Source: Nageia nagi (lineage: Eukaryota; Pinophyta). Taken from it: a DNA stretch of 64,000 nt. The stretch lies in contig JBITNC010000001.1 in the NCBI GenBank assembly GCA_050084985.1, forward strand, positions 104,098,001 through 104,162,000. The letters run 5' to 3'. Of this stretch, positions 39,200 through 50,288 are shown in pieces (the first letter of the stretch is position 1; every line of letters starts with the position of its first letter). A program made the position numbers and the translations under genes. A model generated the notes under the pieces. It did no database searches. It was not told the DNA's origin and saw nothing but the letters and a program-made list of their open reading frames with translations.

Positions 39200-40230
39200 A
39201 AGGAGCGGGCTATCCTGATTCTAAATTTGATCATAAATGCTCATAATTAATGATATTTATTTTGGGCATTTATGTGTGCCACTTCACCATCTAATTGCAC
39301 TGCTCCACCTTTTAGACCTAAGTGTTTATGCATTTTCAACGACCTTGCATGCCACCTAATTGCACCACTCTATCAGGTCAATCAAAATTCATTAATAAAA
39401 GCTAAACATAGTTTGATTAATATATCAATTCATAATTTTGGGCCTTTATATTTTCTTAATTTAATGTTGGATGTTTATGTTAGGTTAATCAAACATTCTT
39501 TATTTAAGATTAATAAAATTTCATTTATACATGCTATTCGATTAAATTTACATATTAAATTGAAAAAATAATCTTTATGGTCACTTGTTAAAATATGCTT
39601 GAACAATGATTGGGTTAATCGAACTATATTTAATTCTTACAAATGAAGTTGGATTACCTCAATATGAATAATAAATATTTCTCACCAACCAACCGATGTA
39701 GCATCAAATTAAATTGATTCAATCTTTATTTAATCACGCGCATTTATCCTTTTGTATAATGAAATATAAAAATCCTCACCAACCAACTTACATAATATTC
39801 ATTTTATTTGATTATTTATTTTTAAATATCAGCCTCTAAGCGTTTTCAATGTAGAAGCTGGGCTCTCTCCATTCCTCCAGAATTTTTTCCACAAGCATTT
39901 TGTGAAATAATTGTGTATACCTTTTAATTTTGCTCTATATTTTTTGTGTATTTCTTGCTAGATTAATTTTTGCATGTATGTCTTGGTACATTCATTTTTA
40001 TATGCATATTTTGCTAGATTAATTTTTGTATGTATGTCTTGCTAGATTCATTTTTGCACACATACCTTTCTATATATAAAAAATGAAAAAATATTAATCC
40101 AAAGAGTACCCATCCTATTTCTTAAGCTAAATGTAAAATTTTATTGACCGAATTATGCAAATCAAAAATTTTAAGGAATTCAATACATGCTGCAATGAAA
40201 ATATTTCATCCTTCTCATATGAATGTGAGA
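39200..40230. other. AT-rich DNA, nothing recognised
   Basis: The frame at 39,272-39,571 has no domain. Around 39,950-40,060 the phrase CTAGATTAATTTTTG with GTATGTCTTG is repeated, a small local duplication. Confidence 0.5.
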
Positions 40231-40234
40231 GTTT

Positions 40235-40910
40235 ATTATGTATTTTTGACCTTCATGTAATATTATCGAGCTTCATTATTATTTATCAGAATTCCTCATA
40301 CATTATGGGCCTTCATGGCATATTATCATGCTCCCTCATTCATTTTTGAGCATCCATGTTGTACTAATGAATTTTATACCCTAAAATTAGTATATTATTC
40401 TCATTCAATATTTCTTGGGATTTATATAATCTTACATATTTCGCATATCCATGTGATAATTTCAACTACTCAAAAGTCTCTAAAGCCTTTTGAAAAAACC
40501 CATTTTATGAAAATCCTCAAGATCACTGCATTCCATGATATTGTGTCTGCATGATTTGTTGTTTTCATCATTTTCGGTCTTAATAGACTATTATCAGGCT
40601 TGAGGTACAATGTTGGGCATCTCTTCTTTTTTTGGGCATCATCTTCCATTATCGAACTTCAGGGTACAATGTCGGATTTCTTCTTCTATTATCGGGCATC
40701 ATCTCCCATTATTGGGCTTTAGAGTACAACGTCGAGCATCGTATTATATTGTCGACCATTATCTCACATTATCGATCATCCTCATATATATTTTTTCATC
40801 TTCATAAATAGCCATGCATCATCTTCCATTTTCAAGCATCCTCTTCTATTGTCGGGCTTCATATCGGATTTTCGAGCTTCATTATGGGTTGTCGGGATTC
40901 ATAAATGGCT
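40235..40910 (+). repeat. Degenerate short-period repeat (TATTATCGGGCATCAT type)
   Basis: Phrases such as ATTATCGGGCATCATCTCCC, ATTATCGAACTTC and TTGTCGGGCTTCATAT recur every 20-35 bases, with a longer period of about 65 bases in 40,600-40,740. Open frames across it are by-products of the repeat. Confidence 0.7.
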
Positions 40911-41129
40911 GTTATAGTATTCAATACACAACATCTCCACTGAAATAATGATGGCTTTAGTTGCATAGTTTAGCTTCGTAGATGACAATTGCATCTGCTT
41001 GATAAGATATTTACATCCTGTATCTTGTTCAGCTTGGATGTATTTGAAGTGTCTTATTTACAACTACATATAAAATGAAGTACAATTAAAGGAAGGTAAC
41101 ATGCAACATAAGATATGAATTACACTCAA

Positions 41130-41825
41130 AGGAAGTGCTGGTGGTGGATTGTGATATGGATCCATGAGGTCCATATACACGAAAAATAAGTAGGCCTCGT
41201 TGGAATCCTTGGTGAACCATTTGGTTGAGTTAAGCGTCTGAAAGTACCTGACAATGCAGAACATTTTAGTCCAATGTTGCAATCAAATTTGTATTGTAAT
41301 GAAATCACGAAGGGGAGCTCGAAAGAAAAAATAATTTTACCATCTGTGCCGATGTGGCAGCTCATAGACGAAGATCTTGATGTCATCCATGTTTTCACAT
41401 CGTGAGTAATTGAACCATACATCCATCGAACATCTCGGAAACAATGTTGGATAATGCCAGAGTGTATTCTCTTTTTTATCATAGGCCTTCTCGTTCGCAT
41501 GGCTTCTCTATCACCTTTTCCTTCACTATAACTTGTGGTGCTGTAATATTAGAGGAGGTGGGCGGACAAGAATATTGAGAAATACATGTAGTGCAACTGC
41601 AGGTCCGATCGAGAAGTTTATATTACGTGATCTGCAAAAGTCATCTTTGTTCACCAGTTTGTGGAAAGAGTTTATGATGGACGGCCGGTTGACAGCTAAG
41701 AGTATGAAATCCAAACTGAAAACGCTAACAACTATAGTAACGATTAAGAAGGCAGTGAGAATTAAACAAGTTCTTCGTCCGTCTGACATTCTCGCAGCCT
41801 CTTCCGAAAGATAGTTTGCATACAA
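41130..41825 (-). pseudogene. GT47 glycosyltransferase fragment, copy 3
   Basis: Contains exon 1, a 93-bp intron (41,248-41,340, donor GTAAAA and acceptor TGTCAG both intact) and only the first 30-40 codons of exon 2; homology stops near 41,130 within the proline run. The N-terminus is open from ATG at 41,825 (or 41,789) through a hydrophobic anchor of about 20 residues. The frame then shifts near 41,605, where the CSCTTCISQ stem segment resumes in another frame, and again near 41,480 with a TGA. The protein end KIFVYELP is recognisable before the intron. It is more diverged from copies 1 and 2 than they are from each other. Confidence 0.8.
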
Positions 41826-42110
41826 ACGAGCAATAATACTACTTCGGTATCATGCGGTCAAGAAAAGGGCTGTTGAAGTTCCTAACCAAGAGACCTGAAT
41901 TGTTTACTAATAGACCGCCATGTGAAAGAAATACAGAAATGGAGGCGAAGACACGGCAGTCGATCAGCACTTCAATCGAGGGTTTCCAGTGTGGAAAGTC
42001 GGAACGTAAGGCTTTAGAGTTAATTGAGTAAAATGAACTCTTCCACCTCACAAAGCAGAGCGAACAGAACATGTGAAGATTCTCTTGGAGTCAAACCCTA
42101 GAAAATATGA
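41826..42110 (-). other. Upstream flank of GT47 copy 3
   Basis: Noticeably less AT-rich than its surroundings and without similarity to the upstream flanks of copies 1 and 2, so this is probably the original 5' untranslated/promoter DNA of a separate paralogue. No core promoter motif could be assigned with confidence. Confidence 0.4.
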
Positions 42111-44235
42111 AAATATTCCAAATAGAAATATGGACATAGAAAATGACTTTGACGATAAGACGCAAAATGCAAATCGGAGGAATAGTCCAAATAATTATTA
42201 GAATTTCATTTAAATAGTCAAATCATTTAAGAAAAACCAACTGAAAATTAGTATTATACATATTGGATGAATGTGTTGATTAAAATAACAGAACAAGTAA
42301 ATGCAACTATCTATGACTGTTTTATAGCGATTATTTATGTTATGAATTCACATAAAGCAATAACTTCTACCCTTCCATTGATTGATCGAAATTCAATTTT
42401 CAATCCTTTATGTAAAAATTCTTTAAATGAGTTCTTTTGAGGAATTTGAACATTAATTTCTCAAGTTTAAAGGAAATAAATTGCAAATTATTTTGTATTC
42501 GAATAATATTTTTGTATATGATTTATTCATAAAATTAAGTTAATTTTGAAGGGTGAAGATTATCTAGTTGAATAAACACTCCCTCATACCCTTGTTAATG
42601 TTTGTGGGGTCTATTTACTTTCTAGTAACAGACAAACAAAACTAACCATATACATATAACATATATCAAAAATTTGCTAAAACTTAACTCCTCTTTCCTT
42701 TGCTCAGCTCCCTCTTACAGAAGACATACATATTACAAATGCAATACATATATGCAACATGAACACCCCGTAAACACACATTGTGAACACCTTAAATGTA
42801 TGCACTGCCATTGATCTCCACACACACACTATAGACATCTTCAACTTATGTTCCACCTTATCGGTTGGTATTGGCGGAGCCTGTCTAGTTTTTCATAAAA
42901 GTCAATGATTATGAGCGTGCACATATGCATCGTCATTGCCACACAAATACAAACTGCAAATGCTTGCAAATATGCTTCATAAATGCATAGACATATATTC
43001 CATAAATGGATCCACATACATACTATGAATGTAATTATATATGTACATTGAATGTAAAGGCATGTCTTTTGAGAAACATCGTTTCATCCTACATGAACAT
43101 CGTTTCATCGTTTCATATTTTTCATACATGTTTACCATGATATTCATAACCACAACATTCAATAAAAATTACTTTTTGTACATCTTGCAATCATTATGGT
43201 CCATCAAACTATTTTCACATTTGCATCTTATCAAAAACTTTATGGGTATTTAGTATTCTTTTATATTTTGCATGCATGTTTGTAAAAGTATTCACAATAA
43301 ACAATTATTTATGCATATTGTGTGATCATTGTATTCTATGAACCTATGTTTGGAACACATCTTCAAGAATAATACATCTTTTGAAAGTGTATTTGTAACA
43401 TACATCATCAATTTGTGTGTATAAATTTCATTAAAAATTAAATTACTAAAGTTATTGATATATAATTTATTAAAAACATGTTAGCCTTACAAGCTTAGGT
43501 ATTTTGTTTTCAAAGCTTTGAGATCATATTCTCTATTTCTACTATCCTTAGCATCTCCCTTATTATATGATGTACATGATTGCTTAAATCAAGGATTTGG
43601 AAGGAAAATGATAGATATTGTATTTAAGATTTGTCTATGATTTAGACATTTTTATGTATTTATATTTTGGTACTAAATTACATGTAGCAATGATAAACTA
43701 GAATTGATCAATCTTGACTATGGTTACTTGAAAATATTTAAGAGGTCAATTATGACATCTTCAAACTTTTGGATTTGATAAATATTTACAACTTAAAAAA
43801 TTTAAATTAATAATAGGACTACATAAATAATATTAAAATTGGGTTGGTTATTGGTGGATGATTTAGCTTTAAAATTTCATAGGTTGATAATATTATATTT
43901 TACCAAACATAATATTAGTTTTATTCTTTGTTCTTTTCACAATGTTTATTCAATATCATGTATCAAGAAGTACTCAATTGATATAATATTTAGAAGTTGA
44001 GAATTCCTCAAGACAAGATGAAAAGAGTATTCTAAATATGAATAGGGAAGGGATCATTTTAAGAGCCCTTTTATAAAACTAACTTAGAAAATTTTAGGCA
44101 AATAATATTCATAGTAGAGGTGATTTTAAATAAAAATTTAAAAAATACAAAAGCAAATTTGAAGTTAGAGAAAAAAACTATAAATTTTTTTGGTAAGTTT
44201 TAGAAGTTATTTATTTCATGGTATTACACTAAGGA
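42111..44235. other. AT-rich DNA, nothing recognised
   Basis: Rich in ATGCATA/ACATACAT-like words at 42,700-43,400, giving short shadow frames on both strands. No domain or RNA gene seen. Confidence 0.5.
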
Positions 44236-44269
44236 GTTCTACTAAGGGGTGCAATGATCATAGAAGCCT

Positions 44270-44430
44270 ACAATCGAGTGATAGCATCCTACTACTAAGT
44301 GGTAGTAGCGAACTGCTATTACATAGTAGAAGAATGCTACTACATGGTAGTAGCCTTTTGTTGCACGGTAGCAACCTTTCATCGCATGGTAGCAACCTTC
44401 TACTATACGATAGTAACCTACTATCATACA
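44270..44430. repeat. Array of 22-26 bp hairpin units (GCTACTACATGGTAGTAGC type)
   Basis: At least six successive units, each a short palindrome: CTACTACTAAGTGGTAGTAG, then GCTACTACATGGTAGTAGC, GTTGCACGGTAGCAAC, and a variant ending in ACTATACGATAGTA. The loop is usually CATGG, CACGG or TACGA. Stem bases change together on both sides between units, so pairing is preserved. Related units recur at 46,078-46,175. Confidence 0.8.
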
Positions 44431-44499
44431 CTTGTAGGATGCCTCCATTTTCATCACATGTTGACTCTTAAATCATTGTACCATGTGTTAATTATCTAT

Positions 44500-45690
44500 A
44501 TATAGGAAATAGATGACTCATTTTCTTCATTTTGTCATTTTTTCCACCTCTCTAGTGTTGTCATTTCTCCAAAATCCTTTCTCTAGCCTATAGTAGGATG
44601 TCAAGTGGTCTACGTTTTCCTTAAATAAGATTTAGGGGTAATATTGGATTATTTTGACTTGTCAAAGCTATCATTTTATTTATTTTTTTCTATAATATTT
44701 TACTTTTAGCCATAATTTTTAATCTTTTTACTAGCATGTCTAACTCTCCTATAAAATGCCATCCTTCATCATTCACAAATCATCAATTTTCATATAGGAA
44801 TTTGTGATACCCTAGTATTTTATCTTTTCTTACCCCACAATGTTACTTAGAATGGATGGACTAGATAAGGTTTAGAGGGCTTATTTTTATGCCTCAATTT
44901 TAAATCGATTCTAATTTATTAAATTATCTTATGTATGTTTATGATAGCAAATAAGCAAGGTTTTATGTGGTTACAGAATCAAGAAGCTTTTCCTTTGGTT
45001 TCTCTATTGCAAACATAATTCAGTTGACTAGTTTACTGCATCATAGTGATGATGTATTCAAAGTTACATATAAAGCTCTCTTGTCTCCAGAAGATAAAAC
45101 CTATTTAAAGGAAACCTACCACATTCAATTGACTTGATTGGTAAGCTTTTTTCAAATTTTATTATAATTAACAATGTATATTAATGTACAACTAAAACTT
45201 ACTTTATTAATTATTTACATCCATTTTTGCAAAATATCAAAGATAAAAGGGGAATATTGTACAAGAATTTTTGAAATAATTACTTCAAAGCAATCTATGA
45301 ATTTTTTTAATATAGAATTATTTTTCAAGGTAGAATATTAGATATTGCATTATGGTCTATAGTTTACATCTTCCACTCGTTGAGTGGTCAAACGTTTGAC
45401 AAATGTTCATATATTTTAGATAGAATTAAGTATGATCTATCCTTTTCCATTCAAAATGATAGTAGTTATATATCATGTACAAATTATATTTTGGCTTTTC
45501 TTATGAAAATTTTCATAATATAATCAATAAAAGTGTATTGGATTCACAAATGAGAGCACTAGCTTTACCAACAGGTGAAATTCAAGTATTTACAAATCAT
45601 AATTATTTCGTATTTTAAATTAACATGTTGGAATCTAAAAAATTATTTAAAATTTTTTGAGTATTAACCCAATTATATTATTTCAATGTC
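44500..45690. other. AT-rich DNA with possible exon fragment
   Basis: Around 45,045-45,140 the plus strand has a codon-like stretch (DVFKVTYKALLSPEDKTYLK). It might be an exon of the gene-like region that follows. Nothing else was recognised. Confidence 0.3.
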
Positions 45691-45697
45691 TACAAAA

Positions 45698-46790
45698 ATA
45701 AACATCAAAGAAAAGGGAAGCAACATTTAGAGGGGTTCATCCTAAAGACACTGGTGATAACGAGTCTCCAAACACTTCTAGTCTATCACTATTAAGGAGA
45801 TCCTCTACTAAGAGGACAAGGAATATATCACCTCCTATTGTTGGTGAATATTCAATGAATACAAATTCTTTTATTATAATTGATACTTTTTTATTCAATT
45901 ATTTATAATATTTAAACTTTTTAACATATTGCTATGGTTGTAGGAGAAGGTAATGCTGCTATTCTTGGGAAAAGCTTTCTTAAAAGGAATTCAAATTTTG
46001 AGGTTGGAGAAGAAGTATCATGCATTGAAGGTAAAACATAAGGAGGTAAAATTATTATTTTTTAATGCCTATGTAATGTAATGGTGTTACTATGCAGTAG
46101 CATTGTGCTATTGTGCAGTAATAATATATCATCATACAATAGTACAATGCTATTGTACGATAGCACATTATAGCCATGCACATATTTTATTAATTCTTTC
46201 TAACATTAAATATAAGTCTATAAATTTATGTTTTCAAAATTTCATTTGGTTTCTATTCTAGTTATTACAATTCTAGATTAAGATATGGAAGATTCACCTA
46301 ATCTACCAATACAAACTACATCCACTACACGTCCATCAGGTAACTAATTTTGGATTTTTTTATTTAAACTTGTTATCTCATAGATATGAATATGCTTTTC
46401 ATATTATAATTTTATTTTACATACAAGTGGTAGGTCAAGTTCTCCAAAAAGGAAGTCATCGATGCCTCAACCACCTGTTCCAAGTTTAGTCTCCACAAGA
46501 AGAGTAGGATAATGCATGAATATACAATAGGATAATTCTTCCATGAGCCACAAACTAGTGAACTTATCAAGAATGTCTTCTTTTTCTAATCTTTATTTGG
46601 AGTACGTATAAGGTATTGTTATTTTTTATTTATGAAATATACCGTTAGATGTGGTTTCTTTAGGGATTGATAGTGGTGCAAATCCTCAGTTGGGCACCCA
46701 TGATATTATTCAAATTCAAATTAATGTTTCTCATCCTCAATAGATAAGTACTACACAACCCTCACAAATTATGGAGCACACTATTAGTTA
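45698..46790 (+). pseudogene. Exon-like fragments of an unidentified gene or element
   Basis: Several codon-like pieces sit between AT-rich stretches and have plausible splice borders: 45,698-45,907 (TSKKREATFRGVHPKDTGDN and onward, Ser/Arg-rich); about 45,944-46,030 (TTGTAG|GAGAAGG to GAAG|GTAAAA); about 46,276-46,340 (TTCTAG| to CATCAG|GTAACT); about 46,430-46,510; and about 46,670-46,770. No domain was recognised. It may be the 5' part of the decayed gene at 48.2-52.2 kb or a separate element. Confidence 0.35.
46078..46175. repeat. Second hairpin-unit array (GCTATTGTACGATAGC type)
   Basis: Short palindromes again follow one another: TTACTATGCAGTAGCAT, GTGCTATTGTGCAGTAAT, and GTGCTATTGTACGATAGCAC. 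The last hairpin loop TACGA recurs in the array at 44,270-44,430, about 1.7 kb away. It lies in a presumed intron. Confidence 0.7.
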
Positions 46791-46799
46791 AATGCATGA

Positions 46800-48170
46800 T
46801 AAACTCTTACTTTTCATTGAATGCACTTGTTTAACATGATACTTTGGTATAGCTAAATAATATTGTCTTAAATAACATCAATACTTTAAAGATGTGGTAA
46901 CTATGGGCCAAAGCATTGATAAAGGAAATTAATACCTATTATCACAATCATCTAAGTGGGTGCAAGAAGTTGGGTCCACTTTAGGGCCAAAAAGTGAGAG
47001 TATTTTCTTTGATTTTTATGTTTAGGTATGATTGATCTCAAACTTTGAAAACTTATACATGGAATCATGAAAAAGATCACTAAAGTGAAAATGGAGTTCA
47101 TAGAATCTAGTTTTCAAATATATAATTTATTCCAATACCCAGATCATATAATTTAAAATTCAAGAGAATGAATAAAAACCATTAAAAAAAAAACCATTTT
47201 TAGACCATATCATGCACGTGTCCATCCACCAAAATTTGACTAAAATCAATGTATTTTTTAAAATTCGTTTACAAAAAGATACCCAACCCATTGGAGCTTA
47301 TCTTGGATATTTTTCCATAAGTATTTTATTTTTATTAATTTTGTACTAGGAATGTTTGTCGTTTTGAAACATGCTCATGTTCATCCACCATAATTTGATC
47401 TAAACTTAATCTTTTTTCAAAAATATTTTCTATTCTTATAGATAATAATGTCAAGCTTATCCCTATATAATTTTTTTTCATAACTCAAAAAAATAAAAAC
47501 TTATTAAGAAAATATGAAACCCTCATATTTCAACTATATGGATTAGTTTTACCAAAAATTAATGATAAAATATAAAATATACTACAATTATAAAAAGAAA
47601 TTGCATATTTGAAATGTTCACTCTATCACCTAAACTGGGTTTCAATTTTTCCACAAAATTTAAATTTAAATCACCATGAACTATATTCTTGAAATTATGA
47701 TTTTGTACTGAAATCCACCTTAGACATTTATGTGCAAGTCCAAGGCACATGTGTGGCACAAATACCCTAATCTAAGCCTAGTGAGTGAGGATGTGTAGGC
47801 TATCAATTTTGAATATATTGATATACTAATATTTCGTAGATGTTGAAATATTGGGATCCTAATTTTTTTTAACTTGTTTGAACAAAAAATCAATTATTTG
47901 GATAGAGATGTTCTCTACATTATTCTCTTATATGTTCATATAGTATGGCATACAATGATATTTTTTGTAATAATTGACTTGGTTTTTTCATAGGCATGCA
48001 AATTATTCAATTAATATACCAAGTTTGAGATCCAAGGAAACTTTTCAATCAATTTGAAGTTGAATTAAGTTTTTTTGGAAGACATTTAAGGCCTTAGATC
48101 TTGAAGAAATCATTCCAATTACATTTTTCTTTTAAAGATATAAAAGATTGAATTTGTAAACTTCTAAACT
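46800..48170. other. AT-rich DNA with a local direct repeat
   Basis: CATGCACGTGTCCATCCACC (about 47,212) and CATGCTCATGTTCATCCACC (about 47,379) start two diverged copies of a roughly 165-bp unit. A TATTGGGATCCTAATTTTTT phrase near 47,860 matches the hairpin-rich modules at 34 and 60.7 kb. No gene was recognised. Confidence 0.45.
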
Positions 48171-48181
48171 TAATAAACATC

Positions 48182-48440
48182 ATGAGTGATAAAACAATAC
48201 CAAAAAAGAGAATAAGGAAGGCCATGTCATCTGAAGACATTCTTGTAAGAAGAGAGAAGGATGTAAAAAGGAAAAAAAGAAAAAAGAGCACAAAATAAAG
48301 AATCAAATTGTAATGAAGTACCTAAAAGTTCCATACCAATTCAAGAGGAGGAAATTGAAGAGAACATGAATGTAGATAGGACTTTATATTATGCACCATT
48401 AAATGAGTCTTCAAATTTAATGACTATGGAAATGAATGCA
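48182..48440 (+). pseudogene. N-terminal exon of the decayed gene (basic start, acidic end)
   Basis: ATG at 48,182 opens a lysine/arginine-rich stretch (MSDKTIPKKRIRKAMSSED and onward), then after a one-base frameshift near 48,290 an acidic stretch (IPIQEEEIEENMNVDRTLYY, then APLNESSN). An ATG AAT GCA|AGTATG border could be an exon end. Position and style suggest it is the start of the gene whose main part lies at 50,289-52,238, about 1.8 kb further on. That link is inference. Confidence 0.4.
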
Positions 48441-49074
48441 AGTATGTCTTTGAATCTTTGTATCCTTTTATAATTTTAGGTGTTTTTCAACATTATTATG
48501 GAAGTTGTTCAAATGATTGGGAAATTATTCAATTAATAAAACCCTCTTCACATGATCATCGATTATTGATTAGATTTATTTCCACTTTCAAAAGTTCCTT
48601 TCATAGAACACTTAAAATGATGCCTCTAGCTTATGTTTGTACTCCTACTATTAGAGTAGTTCTTATAATTTTTCTATAAGTACTACTAAATTCTATAGGT
48701 AATCAAGTTATTTTAAACTCCTATTAATTATCTTAAGAACCTTAATTATGAGAATTAATAGTAATAGCTCATATGTAGGACCTCCCAAAGTATATCCAAC
48801 AATAGTGGATTAATGTAACCACTTGGCCAATAGGTTTGAAAGCTTTACCAATAATTATTATTAAGACCTTTCAAAGTTTATCTATAAGTGAGTAGATAGA
48901 TAGATAAGTCTTTTAATATCCTTTTTAAACTAAAATGTATTAATGTAGGACCTATGATCAATGTTTATCCAAAAGCATTTATAAACATATAGTTGTATGA
49001 TCATTTTCTAAAAAAAATAAGGGACTAATATGACCACTTAATCAAAGAGGTTCAACATTTTGTGATAAGGGTTA
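48441..49074. other. AT-rich DNA, nothing recognised
   Basis: A 73-codon frame at 48,458-48,679 has no domain. The phrase GACCTCCCAAAGTATATCCA and variants around 48,780-48,970 suggest small local duplications. Confidence 0.4.
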
Positions 49075-49079
49075 GACAT

Positions 49080-50045
49080 TTGAAAAATGGGTTTACTGGG
49101 GTTTAGGTTTTAGTGTTTTACAATTAAAGGATTAAATATTTTAATGGTTACTTGTATTTATGAGTTTAATGGTTAAATGTTTAAGATTTTTAAGGGTTTA
49201 GAGTAAAGGATTTAAGAAATTAAGGTTTTAGGGATTAATAGGGTTATAATGTTTACATTTTAGTGTTTAGGTTTATAGGGTTATAAGGTTATAGTTGTTA
49301 AACATTTGACCAATGTGTTCAAACATGCTATTAAAGGGGTTAGAGAGTTTAAGGGTTACTTGGGTTCAAAAACATAAGGGTTAAGAGTTTAAGAGTTTAG
49401 CAATTTAGGACAAGTAAGAGTTTAGGGTTCAGGTTTTAAGGGTTTAGGATTTAAGGTTTTAGGGTTTACATTTTAGTGTTTAGGTTTGTTTAAGGTTTAA
49501 GGATTTATGGTTTATGTTTATTTAAGAGTTTAGGTTTGTTTAATGGTTTACATTTGTTTAAAGGTTTAGGGTAAAGGTTTTAAGAGTTTAAAGGTTTAGG
49601 GTTTAACAGTTGAAGGATTTAGGAGTAGGGTTTTAGGGTTTAATAAGATGATAGGGTTTACATTTTATTATTTAGGTTTATAGGGTTGTAGGGTTAAAAA
49701 GTTAACCAATGGGGTCAAACATGATGTTAAAGGGGTTAAAGAGTTTAAGGGTTTCTTGGGTTTATGAACTTAAGGGTAAAGGGTTTGAGAGTTTAGTGGT
49801 TTAGGTAACATAAGCGAACTTGGTGTTTAGGTTTTAGGGGCTTAGGAATTAGGATTTACATTTTAGTGCTTAGGTTTATTTTTAAAGTTTAATGGTTTAG
49901 GTTATACATTTTTTTAAGAATTTAGTTTTTTTTTAAAGCTTAAGAGTTCAAGGTTTACATTTTAGTGCTTAGGTTTGCTTACTTGGGTTAAGGGTTAAGG
50001 GTTTATGATTTAAGATTTCAAGGTTTAGGGTTTAGGTTTGTATGT
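49080..50045 (+). repeat. Degenerate telomere-like (TTTAGGG-type) interstitial repeat, about 1 kb
   Basis: The plus strand is made almost entirely of GGGTTTA/GGTTTAGG/AAGGGTTTA words mixed with TTTACATTTTAGTG and AGTTTAAG variants. Perfect TTTAGGG units occur but never in long exact runs. Superimposed is a longer period: 49,250-49,412 and 49,650-49,810 are near copies about 400 bp apart, sharing AAAGGGGTTA.AGAGTTTAAG. Plant telomeres are TTTAGGG, so this may be an old interstitial telomeric insertion or a telomere-like satellite. It lies in the presumed intron between 48.4 and 50.3 kb. Confidence 0.75.
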
Positions 50046-50288
50046 CCTATCAAGGTTTTGCCAACAAGTTTAAATTTAAAATTTGGCCAATGAGGTTAAA
50101 CATGTGATGTGCTATTAACTTTCTAATGCTCTTCAAATTAGGATAAGCATATATGTCCAAAAATGCCACTATATATTGGTTACTTAATTTCTTTAATTTC
50201 AACTAACTATTAGTTTAATGCTTGATTAAGTCCTCAACAAGTCATCAATTAATTATTGTATATTACTTTTTTTTGCATGTGTAGTAAA

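Noticed and set aside
40610-40807. 65-codon frame with internal repeats (FRVQCR / FRVQRR)
   Set aside because: The repeats are those of the underlying short-period DNA repeat, and there is no domain.
44270-44430. CRISPR-like array
   Set aside because: There are no unique spacers between identical repeats; units are contiguous variable palindromes in a plant nuclear context.
44190-44505. Three overlapping open frames of 68-93 codons on both strands
   Set aside because: They follow the hairpin-unit array and show only its repeat pattern; no independent coding signal.
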